Assembly (NCBI GenBank): GCA_016297675.1
Contig: JAEDGE010000051.1
Location: forward strand, 1-12,980
Direction of reading: 5' to 3'
DNA: 12,980 nt
From: Oscillospiraceae bacterium
Lineage (GTDB): Bacteria; Bacillota; Clostridia; Oscillospirales; Ruminococcaceae
Of the stretch, positions 6,302 through 12,980 are shown piece by piece. Under the pieces are notes generated by a model that did no database searches, was not told the origin of the DNA, and saw nothing but the letters and a program-made list of their open reading frames with translations. The translations under genes were made by a program, and so were the position numbers. Within the stretch, counting starts at the first letter, position 1, and each line of letters opens with the position of its first letter.

Positions 6302-7200
6302 TGACAGAAGCAGAGATGAAACAACAGTTACAGCAGGATGCTGCAAAAGTAGAAGCCGCTTTCAATACTTATTTGCCGGATGATGCAGTAAGTGCATTGC
6401 AGGAAACCTCTGTCGTAGAGGCGATGCGGTATTCCCTTGCAGCCGGTGGAAAACGGATTCGTCCAGTATTGGTATTAGAATTTTGCCGGATGTTTGGTGG
6501 AACAGAGGCTCAGGCAATGTCCGCCGCAGCGGCAATTGAGATGATACACACCTTTTCCCTGATTCATGATGATTTGCCAGCAATGGATGATGATGATATG
6601 CGGCGGGGCAGACCTTCCTGTCATAAGGCATTTCCGGAAGCTCTTGCGATTTTGGCAGGGGATGCTCTGAGCATTCATGCATTTTCTATTCTGGCAGAAG
6701 ATCCGGTTTTATCTGATGCACAAAAAATTCGTCTGATCACAGAATTGTCAGAATCCAGCGGACAGCATGGTATGATTGCCGGTCAGGTATTGGATATGGA
6801 ACAGGAAGGCAGAACCGATGTGACCGCAGAACAATTGCGTACTATGTGCGATTTTAAGACGGGTGCTTTGATTCGGGTTGCTTGCCGGATGGGCTGTATT
6901 GCCGCCGGTGCCACACAGGAACAGATGGATGCCGCTGATGCATACGGCAGTTATCTGGGACTGGCATTCCAGATCGTAGATGATATTTTGGATGTGACCA
7001 GTACAACTGAGGTACTGGGCAAACCAGTCGGCAGCGATGCGGCAGAGCAAAAAGTGACATTTGTAACATTGTTAGGACTGGAAGCCGCCCAACAGGAAGC
7101 AGAGGCTTTGACCCAAAAGGCGATTGCTGTTCTGGAGACATTGCCGCAACCTGAATTTTTACTGGCATTGACACAGTCACTTTTGATGCGGAAAAATTGA
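6298..7200 (+). CDS. ispA: Polyprenyl (farnesyl/geranyl) diphosphate synthase
   Basis: Condenses isopentenyl diphosphate with allylic diphosphates to make farnesyl (or geranylgeranyl) diphosphate for undecaprenyl lipids and other isoprenoids. The 300-residue protein has all trans-prenyltransferase motifs: GGKRIRP (50-56), the first Asp-rich motif HDDLPAMDDDDMRRG (90-104), GQHGMIAGQ (155-163), KTGAL (187-191), FQIVDDILD (224-232) as second Asp-rich motif, and GKPVGSDAAEQK (241-252). The C-terminus LTQSLLMRKN matches the family end. Chain length cannot be fixed from sequence alone, but order next to dxs and xseB fits the FPP synthase IspA. ATG at 6298 overlaps the xseB stop; a second ATG follows at 6301. 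AGGAGG at 6282-6287 serves either. Confidence 0.95.
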   Translation: MMTEAEMKQQLQQDAAKVEAAFNTYLPDDAVSALQETSVVEAMRYSLAAGGKRIRPVLVLEFCRMFGGTEAQAMSAAAAIEMIHTFSLIHDDLPAMDDDDMRRGRPSCHKAFPEALAILAGDALSIHAFSILAEDPVLSDAQKIRLITELSESSGQHGMIAGQVLDMEQEGRTDVTAEQLRTMCDFKTGALIRVACRMGCIAAGATQEQMDAADAYGSYLGLAFQIVDDILDVTSTTEVLGKPVGSDAAEQKVTFVTLLGLEAAQQEAEALTQKAIAVLETLPQPEFLLALTQSLLMRKN

Positions 7201-7271
7201 ACAAATCAGACCGTGTACCTTCCTGACAGTCGAAATATAGACGTGAAAATCATATTTTAAGAAGGGATGTT
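7201..7271 (+). other. Gap between ispA and dxs, the largest in the operon
   Basis: These 71 bases hold no hairpin with a T-tract and no convincing promoter. CTGACA (7223-7228) resembles a -35 but no -10 stands at the right distance. The dxs ribosome site GAAGGGA (7261-7267) ends the gap. Readthrough from ispA seems likely; a weak internal promoter is possible. Confidence 0.4.
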
Positions 7272-9179
7272 ATGAACGAAAACACAGTTCAGTCGGAGAA
7301 ACGGCCTTCTCTGGCTTCTATGCAGCTGCCGGAGCATTTAAAAAAACTGAGTTTGGAGCAATGTCAGCTGCTTTGTAAAGATATCCGTTCTCTTTTGGTG
7401 CAGACTGTTTCCAAAAACGGTGGGCACCTTGCCTCAAATCTTGGGGTTGTGGAGCTGACGGTTGCGATGCACAGGGTCTTCGATTCCCCACAGGATAAAT
7501 TCGTATGGGATGTTGGACACCAGTGCTATACGCATAAAATTTTAACGGGACGTTATCCTCAATTTGCAACACTTCGGCAGGAAAGCGGTATTTCCGGTTT
7601 TCCAAAGCCAGAGGAGTCACCGCATGATACGTTTATTAGTGGGCACAGCAGCACAGCTATTTCCGTAGCAAGTGGCATTGCAGAGGCAATGCGGCTGGAT
7701 GAAAATCCGCATCATGTAGTTGCTGTATTGGGTGATGGTGCGATGACTGGTGGTTTGGCTTTTGAAGGCTTGAACAATGCTGGAAAGAGCAAAAATCACT
7801 TGATTGTGATTTTAAATGACAATGCAATGTCGATTTCTAAAAATGTTGGTTCGGTTGCAAAATATCTCTCCAATATCCGCAGTTCTGAGAACTATGTGAA
7901 GACCAAAAAAGCAGTAGAACGTAAGCTGCAAAAAACGCCCGTGATTGGGGCACCCGTTGCAAAAATGCTGAAATCCTCGAAAGATGCACTGCGAGACACG
8001 GTTTTTCGTTCTGCTACCATTTTTGAAGATTTTGGATTTGTGTATCTGGGACCCGTAGATGGACACAATCTGGAAGATTTAGAAGAGGTATTACAGGCAG
8101 CCAAAACCTACGCCTGTCCTGTTTTTGTGCATGTGCATACCGTGAAAGGAAAGGGCTATCTGCCCTCAGAAAAAAATCCGGGAGAATTTCACGGTATTTC
8201 TCGTTTTAATGTGGAGACTGGGAATCCGGAAATTTCGGGCAAGGATACCTATTCGGATATTTTTGGAAAAGAACTGGTACGGCTTGCGAAAAAGGATGAT
8301 TCCATTTGTGCGATTACCGCAGCGATGGAACATGGTACCGGTTTGCAGTATTTTTCCCGCACTTATCCGCAGCGGTATTATGATGTGGGAATTGCAGAAC
8401 AGCACGCTGTGACATTTGCAGCTGCTTTAGCATCACAGGGAAAGCTGCCGGTATTTGCAGTCTATTCCTCTTTTTTGCAGCGTGCTTATGACCAGCTGCT
8501 GCATGATGTTGCGATTGGAAAGTTGCATGTTGTGCTGGGAATTGATCGTGCTGGTGTGGTAGGGGAAGATGGCGAGACCCATCATGGGTTGTTTGATGTT
8601 TCTTTCCTGACTTCCATACCAGGCACTACCATTTATGCACCAGCCTGTTATGATGAGCTGACCCTTTGTCTGCGACAGGCAATGTATCAGGATACTGGTT
8701 TGGCATGTGTTCGCTATCCAAGAGGTGCAGACAATACTGTTTTTGATAAAAGTGCATTGAATACTGCTTATACGCATACTGCCGGAAGCCGGACAGATGT
8801 GCTGCTGATTGGATATGGCAGAACGTATGACAATTTATATCGGGCGAAGAAAAAGGCAGAACAGCAGGGAATTTGCTGTGATTTGCTGAAGCTGACGCAG
8901 ATTTTTCCGCTGCCGGAATTGGTGCCGGAATTGTGCTGTTCCTATCAGCATATTCTCTTTTTTGAAGAGGCATATTATTATGGCGGCATTTCGCAGCTGT
9001 TAGGGGATACACTCCTGCAAAAAGGGTATCATGGATCCTATCAGCGAATTGCACCAAAGCGATTTATTCCACAGGCAACGATTTCTTCTCAGCTGGAACA
9101 GATCGGACTTTCTGAAGCCGCAATGTTTCGGACCATTTGTGAAACGGTTCCCCAGACTGCAAAGGAGCAGCCAGTATGA
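7272..9179 (+). CDS. dxs: 1-deoxy-D-xylulose-5-phosphate synthase
   Basis: Thiamine diphosphate enzyme that joins pyruvate and glyceraldehyde 3-phosphate to make DXP, the entry step of the MEP isoprenoid pathway and a source for thiamine and pyridoxal. The 635 residues match the usual length. Visible motifs: GGHLASNLGVVEL (50-62) with the catalytic-type H52, WDVGHQCYTHKILTGR (79-94), ThDP motif GDGAMTGG through NDN (154-184), VDGHN (262-266), then the pyrimidine domain with DVGIAEQHAV (371-380), where E376 should activate the cofactor, and DRAGVVGEDGETHHG. The C-terminal transketolase domain is complete. The start at 7272 follows GAAGGGA at four bases; an ATG at 7267 reads ATG TTA TGA and stops. 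The 3' end overlaps tlyA by ATGA. Pathway logic links it to the adjacent ispA. Confidence 0.97.
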   Translation: MNENTVQSEKRPSLASMQLPEHLKKLSLEQCQLLCKDIRSLLVQTVSKNGGHLASNLGVVELTVAMHRVFDSPQDKFVWDVGHQCYTHKILTGRYPQFATLRQESGISGFPKPEESPHDTFISGHSSTAISVASGIAEAMRLDENPHHVVAVLGDGAMTGGLAFEGLNNAGKSKNHLIVILNDNAMSISKNVGSVAKYLSNIRSSENYVKTKKAVERKLQKTPVIGAPVAKMLKSSKDALRDTVFRSATIFEDFGFVYLGPVDGHNLEDLEEVLQAAKTYACPVFVHVHTVKGKGYLPSEKNPGEFHGISRFNVETGNPEISGKDTYSDIFGKELVRLAKKDDSICAITAAMEHGTGLQYFSRTYPQRYYDVGIAEQHAVTFAAALASQGKLPVFAVYSSFLQRAYDQLLHDVAIGKLHVVLGIDRAGVVGEDGETHHGLFDVSFLTSIPGTTIYAPACYDELTLCLRQAMYQDTGLACVRYPRGADNTVFDKSALNTAYTHTAGSRTDVLLIGYGRTYDNLYRAKKKAEQQGICCDLLKLTQIFPLPELVPELCCSYQHILFFEEAYYYGGISQLLGDTLLQKGYHGSYQRIAPKRFIPQATISSQLEQIGLSEAAMFRTICETVPQTAKEQPV

Positions 9180-9973
9180 TGCGGTTGGATCTGTTGGTTT
9201 TGCAAAAAGGACTGGCTGCCAGCAGACAGCGTGCAAAGGCATTGATTCTAAATGGACAAATTCAGGTAGATGGTGTGATTTGTACAAAACCGGCAAAACT
9301 AACAGAAGAAACGGCAGAATTGGTACGAATCGGTGAGGATTTACGGTATGTCGGCAGAGGCGGTTTGAAACTGGAAGCGGTTCTGAAACAGCAGCAATTA
9401 TCGCTGAAAGGCTGCATTTGTATGGATATTGGTGCTTCAACTGGCGGCTTTACAGATTGTATGCTTCAATATGGTGCAGAGAAAGTGTATGCGGTGGATG
9501 TCGGACATGGACAACTGGCAGAATCTTTGCGGCAGGATGCCCGTGTGATTTGCATGGAGGGAACGGATATCCGTACTTTGCAGCGAGAAGCCATTCCAGA
9601 TTGCATTGACTTTCTTTCAGTGGATGTTTCCTTTATTTCTCTGGAACGAATCTTGCCTGACATTTGTCGTTTTTTGTCAGATACGGGAACTGCTGTCCTG
9701 CTCATTAAACCGCAGTTTGAGGCGGGTCGGACAGATGTGGGGAAGAATGGTATTGTACGTTCCAAGGCTGTACATGTACGTGTTTTGCAGACTGTTTGTA
9801 TGGCATTGGAACAGCATGGACTGCATATCCAGCTGCTTTGCCCTTCGCCGATTCGAGGCGGTTCCGGTAATGCAGAATATCTGGTTCTGGTAAAACGAGG
9901 AAATCAGGTATCGCCTATCCCATTTTCACCACAAGCCATTGCAGCACAGGCACTGGCTGCAGACAAAAAATAG
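9176..9973 (+). CDS. tlyA: TlyA family 2'-O-ribose rRNA methyltransferase
   Basis: Probably methylates a cytidine ribose in rRNA (16S, in some species also 23S) with S-adenosylmethionine; in mycobacteria this decides sensitivity to capreomycin. Often misnamed hemolysin. The 265 residues contain an N-terminal S4 RNA-binding domain (about 3-63), the linker YVGRGGLKLE (58-67), and a Rossmann methyltransferase domain with MDIGASTGGFTD (83-94) and VDVG. The catalytic Lys-Asp-Lys-Glu set is complete: K65, D150 (SVDVSF), K178 (LIKPQFE), E234 (NAEYLV), each exactly four residues before the M. tuberculosis positions as I recall them. ATG at 9176 overlaps the dxs stop; a second ATG at 9179 is equally possible, with AAAGGAG at 9161-9167 serving both. 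Gene order next to dxs matches Bacillus. Confidence 0.94.
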   Translation: MMRLDLLVLQKGLAASRQRAKALILNGQIQVDGVICTKPAKLTEETAELVRIGEDLRYVGRGGLKLEAVLKQQQLSLKGCICMDIGASTGGFTDCMLQYGAEKVYAVDVGHGQLAESLRQDARVICMEGTDIRTLQREAIPDCIDFLSVDVSFISLERILPDICRFLSDTGTAVLLIKPQFEAGRTDVGKNGIVRSKAVHVRVLQTVCMALEQHGLHIQLLCPSPIRGGSGNAEYLVLVKRGNQVSPIPFSPQAIAAQALAADKK

Positions 9974-9977
9974 GAGG
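9972..9977 (+). promoter_or_regulatory. Ribosome binding site that fixes the nadK start
   Basis: AGGAGG overlaps the tlyA stop codon and lies nine bases before the ATG at 9987. The frame extends back to an ATG at 9939, inside tlyA, but those 16 extra residues are unlike NAD kinases. Confidence 0.8.
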
Positions 9978-9986
9978 AACTGGCAC

Positions 9987-10907
9987 ATGAAAGCTGTTAT
10001 TTTTCCAAATTTGAAAAAAGATACCGCACTTTCCTGTGCGAGAGAAGTTTGTGATGTGCTGCACCGCTGCGGTATGACACCCATTGCCGATCCGGAACTG
10101 CGGGCACTGTTTTTTGACAAAGCATTTGTACAGTATGCTCCGTTTGCAGAAGCGGTGCAGGGGGCGGAATTTGCCATTGCCATTGGCGGAGATGGTACTA
10201 TTTTACGTTGTGCCAGCCATTTGATTCACACAGAAACGCAGCTGCTCGGTATCAATACCGGACGACTTGGCTTTATGGCAGCATTGGAATCTCATCAAAT
10301 ACAGGAGATTGCACGTTTGCAAACAGGCGATTACCGTGTTTCCAAGCGAATGCTGCTATGCGGGGATTTGGTGGATTTGCATGGTCATGTTGTACAGCAT
10401 TGTACCGCACTCAATGACATCACCATTGCAAGACAGTATGCCCATGTGGTAGATTTTCAGGTTTATCGGAATGAAGTATTGTTAGGAGAATATCGGGCTG
10501 ATGGGGTACTGTTTAGTACACCGACTGGTTCTACTGCTTATGCACTTTCTGCTGGTGGGCCAATTATTGAACCGGAATTTTCCTGCTTGGAAATGACTTT
10601 GATTTGTCCACATTCCCTTTCTGCCAGACCCATTTTATTTTCACCGGAAAGTCGTCTGCGTGTTATGCTGCAATTACAGGACATCAGAGATGTGTATATT
10701 AGTGCCGATGGTGCACCGCCGATTGGTCTGGATGCTTATCATATGCTGGAAATCTATCGTTCTCCGCATGAAATTTCATTGATTGACATGAGTGGGAATA
10801 CTTTTTTTGATTCATTAAATCGGAAAATGATGCAGTCTCTAAAAGGGGAAATTGGAAAAGAGAAGGTGCAGAGATGGGAAAAAAAGAACGACATGCCGCA
10901 ATTATGA
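9987..10907 (+). CDS. nadK: NAD kinase
   Basis: Phosphorylates NAD to NADP, the only route to NADP in most bacteria. With the start at 9987 the protein has 306 residues, a typical bacterial size, and begins MKAVIFPN as in many clostridial NadK. Motifs: GGDGTIL (67-73) with the catalytic-type Asp, LGINTGRLGFMA (87-98), ALNDITIAR (141-149) where most members have Asn-Glu, and STPTGSTAYALSAGGP (177-192) followed by SARPI and ADGAPP. The Asn-Asp form is a common variant. It starts 13 bases after tlyA and its 3' end overlaps argR by 34 bases, the longest overlap in the operon. Confidence 0.95.
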   Translation: MKAVIFPNLKKDTALSCAREVCDVLHRCGMTPIADPELRALFFDKAFVQYAPFAEAVQGAEFAIAIGGDGTILRCASHLIHTETQLLGINTGRLGFMAALESHQIQEIARLQTGDYRVSKRMLLCGDLVDLHGHVVQHCTALNDITIARQYAHVVDFQVYRNEVLLGEYRADGVLFSTPTGSTAYALSAGGPIIEPEFSCLEMTLICPHSLSARPILFSPESRLRVMLQLQDIRDVYISADGAPPIGLDAYHMLEIYRSPHEISLIDMSGNTFFDSLNRKMMQSLKGEIGKEKVQRWEKKNDMPQL

Positions 10908-11338
10908 AACTGGTGCAGCAGAGAGAATTGGAAACACAGGAAGATTTGTTGCAAGCATTGGCAGAACAGGGAATATCAGCAACACAAGCCACAATTTCCA
11001 GAGATATTCGAGAATTGCAGCTCGTGAAACAGCATTTAGAAACAGGCGTCTGCTGTTACCGTCTGCCGGAGCAGACACCGGTTTCTGATCATCTTTTGAG
11101 AGATTCGATTTTGCGAACGGATTATGCCGGACAAATTGCGGTATTGCATTGCCGTGCTGGTATGGCACAGGCAGTGTGTGCTGCTGTGGATGCCAGTCAA
11201 GATAGACGCATTGTTGGAACGCTGGCAGGAGAGGATACGATTTTTGTACTGATGCGTTCGGAGGAGCAGGCTGCCATTTTTGCAAAGCAGTATGCAGTCT
11301 GGATGCAAACAGGGGAGAAGGGGGGAACTGTATGCTGA
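10874..11338 (+). CDS. argR: Arginine repressor ArgR/AhrC
   Basis: Hexameric arginine-sensing regulator that represses arginine synthesis genes and in Bacillus activates catabolism. The 154-residue protein has the N-terminal winged helix-turn-helix with the recognition segment SATQATISRDIREL (35-48), including the family Ser-Arg pair (42-43), and the C-terminal oligomerisation/arginine domain with GMAQAV (96-101) and GTLAGEDT (115-122). Known members read GDDT at this point; here the first Asp is Glu (E120), next to D121. AGAAGG (10861-10866) lies seven bases before the ATG, inside nadK. It overlaps nadK by 34 bases and recN by 7. Location beside recN is a conserved Firmicute arrangement and does not by itself imply that ArgR controls repair. 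No ARG box is obvious near the operon promoter. Confidence 0.94.
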   Translation: MGKKERHAAIMKLVQQRELETQEDLLQALAEQGISATQATISRDIRELQLVKQHLETGVCCYRLPEQTPVSDHLLRDSILRTDYAGQIAVLHCRAGMAQAVCAAVDASQDRRIVGTLAGEDTIFVLMRSEEQAAIFAKQYAVWMQTGEKGGTVC

Positions 11339-12980
11339 CAGAGCTTTCGATTGAAAATCTGGCGGTCATTGAACAAGCAACCATTCCGTTTTCTCAGCAT
11401 TTTAATGTGTTTACAGGAGAAACTGGTGCCGGAAAATCCATTTTGATTCATGGAATCAATGCAGTGTTAGGACAACGTGTCACAAAGGACTTGGTACGGA
11501 CAGGCTGTAAAAAAGCGGTGGTTTCTGCATTGTTTACCCAATTGGAACCGCCGGTTTTATCTTGTCTGGAAGAATTGGGATTGTCCGCGCCGGATGGGGA
11601 ATTGTTGCTGACGAGAGAAATTATGGCAGACGGCGGCAGCACAGCCCGTATTAATCATCGTACTGCAACGGTTTCTGCTCTGCGGGAACTGGGTGAACGG
11701 TTGATTCATATTCATGGACAGCATGATAATCAAATCCTGCGTTCTGTAGAACAGCATTTACAGATGATTGACCAGTTTGGAGAAAATCTGCCGTTGCTGC
11801 AATCCTATCAATCTCATTTTCGTGCGTTGCAAAAGACCGCAAAACAGCTCAGTCTTGCCCAGAAAGCTGCAAAGGAACGCAAGCAGAAGCAAACCTACTT
11901 ACAAACCCTGCTGGAAGAGGTACGTGCCTTGGAGATACAGCCAGGAGAAGAAGATCAAATTGCGGAAAAAATGATGCAATTGCAAGAAACAGAAGATGCC
12001 GCTACTGCGTTTCGTTCAGCATGGCAGCTGTTAGAAGAAAACGAACGCAGTGCCATTTCCAATGTTGCAGAAGCCGAACAACTGCTGACGAATGCTCCCC
12101 TTCCAGAGGCAGAAGCGATAGAACAGGATGCATGGGTGCAACGATTGCAAGCAGTCAAAGTAGAGCTTTCGGACTTGTCAGAGAGTTTATTTCATAAGAT
12201 GCAGACACTTGAGGAAAATGCACAGCAATATCAACAGTTACAGCAGCGGGCGGAAGCTCTGCGGCAGATTTCCAAAACCTATTTGTGTACTTGTGATGAG
12301 TTAATAGAACGTGCAGCCGAAGCAGAAGAACAGCTTCAGCAAATCGAACGGGATACTGCAACGATTTCCGCATGGTTAGAGGAGAAAAATCGCTTATTAG
12401 AAGTGGTTTCGCAAGAGGCAAAACAGCTTTCTCAGCGACGTGCAGCAGCAGCGGAACGCTTTACAACTGCGGTGATGGAGCAGCTTACATTTTTGAATAT
12501 GCCGGATGTTGTACTGCAAGTGGCACATACAACGGGAAAACTGACCATCCAAGGGATGGACAGCATGGAACTGCTGATTTCTGCCAATAAAGGAGAAACG
12601 CCAAAGCCATTGGCGAAAATTGCATCCGGAGGCGAATTGTCCCGGATGATGCTGGCATTGAAGTGTGTGATTGCAGACCGTGACCAGATACCGACTTTGA
12701 TTTTTGATGAAATTGACACTGGTGTCAGCGGAAAAGCCGCTCAGAAAATTGGAATGAAACTGAAAGAAGTTGCAAGAAATCGACAAGTGTTATGTGTTAC
12801 GCACTTGACGCAAATTGCCGTGATGGCAAATCATCACTTACTGATTGAAAAGCAGGTCGAGCAGGAACGAACGGTTACTCGTGTCACACCGCTGGACTTT
12901 GCAGGACGGGTACAGGAGATTGCTCGTATCATGGGAGGAGAATCCCCCAGTGAATTGATGCTGCAAAATGCCAGAGATGA
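11332..12980 (+). CDS. recN: DNA repair protein RecN (3' end cut by window)
   Basis: SMC-like ATPase that acts early in double-strand break repair, gathering DNA ends before RecA loading. The frame is open from ATG 11332 to the window end (549 full codons, no stop). As family members have about 550-570 residues, only a few C-terminal residues are missing. Seen: N-terminal LTELSIENLAVIE, Walker A GETGAGKS (29-36), the HIHGQHDNQ motif (126-134), a long Gln/Glu-rich coiled coil (about 150-390), ABC signature SGGELSR (432-438), Walker B LIFDEID (456-462), and the switch-region VTHLTQIA after it. The start has a very strong AAGGGGGG site (11318-11325) and overlaps argR by seven bases. Confidence 0.96.
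   Translation, partial: MLTELSIENLAVIEQATIPFSQHFNVFTGETGAGKSILIHGINAVLGQRVTKDLVRTGCKKAVVSALFTQLEPPVLSCLEELGLSAPDGELLLTREIMADGGSTARINHRTATVSALRELGERLIHIHGQHDNQILRSVEQHLQMIDQFGENLPLLQSYQSHFRALQKTAKQLSLAQKAAKERKQKQTYLQTLLEEVRALEIQPGEEDQIAEKMMQLQETEDAATAFRSAWQLLEENERSAISNVAEAEQLLTNAPLPEAEAIEQDAWVQRLQAVKVELSDLSESLFHKMQTLEENAQQYQQLQQRAEALRQISKTYLCTCDELIERAAEAEEQLQQIERDTATISAWLEEKNRLLEVVSQEAKQLSQRRAAAAERFTTAVMEQLTFLNMPDVVLQVAHTTGKLTIQGMDSMELLISANKGETPKPLAKIASGGELSRMMLALKCVIADRDQIPTLIFDEIDTGVSGKAAQKIGMKLKEVARNRQVLCVTHLTQIAVMANHHLLIEKQVEQERTVTRVTPLDFAGRVQEIARIMGGESPSELMLQNARD

Noticed and set aside
7223..7258. Promoter before dxs
   Set aside because: CTGACA has no -10 hexamer at 16-18 bases; TATTTT is 24 bases away.

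Overview
The window reads as a chromosomal stretch of a Gram-positive Firmicute, most likely a gut or rumen clostridium of the Ruminococcaceae/Oscillospiraceae type. This rests on strong AGGAGG-type ribosome binding sites, class II (Firmicute-type) GalT, and a gene order close to the nusB-folD-xseA-xseB-ispA-dxs-tlyA-argR-recN block known from Bacillus. The genus is inferred from general resemblance only. All genes lie on the + strand.

Left part (1-3044): the window opens inside a copy of a structured intergenic repeat (1-53), followed by a Leloir-pathway pair, galK (131-1426) and galT (1489-2985), closed by a convincing intrinsic terminator (3001-3044).

Middle (3045-3423): a near-consensus sigma-A promoter (TTGACG, 17 bp, TATAAT; 3077-3105) starts a roughly 310-nt leader before nusB. 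Inside that leader sits the only complete copy of the repeat (3205-3377). It has 21-bp imperfect terminal inverted repeats. Its inside can be drawn as two tandem four-way junctions, each a closing stem around three hairpins. The partial copy at the window start has 52 of 53 matching bases, and the single change keeps a base pair (C-G versus U-G). This element is the best candidate for something undescribed here.

Right part (3424-12980): a tightly packed, probably single operon: nusB, a TsaD-like M22-family paralogue (where Bacillus has folD), xseA, xseB, ispA, dxs, tlyA, nadK, argR and recN (cut by the window end). Most neighbours overlap by 4 to 34 bases. The only real gaps are 71 nt before dxs and 13 nt before nadK. 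The genes cover transcription antitermination, DNA repair (exonuclease VII, RecN), isoprenoid precursor and prenyl diphosphate synthesis (Dxs, IspA), rRNA methylation (TlyA), NADP supply (NadK) and arginine control (ArgR).

The coding genes are mostly ordinary. Points worth a look are the Glu-to-Asn change in the galactokinase sugar-binding motif, the altered motifs of the TsaD-like protein, and an Asp-to-Glu change in the arginine pocket of ArgR.
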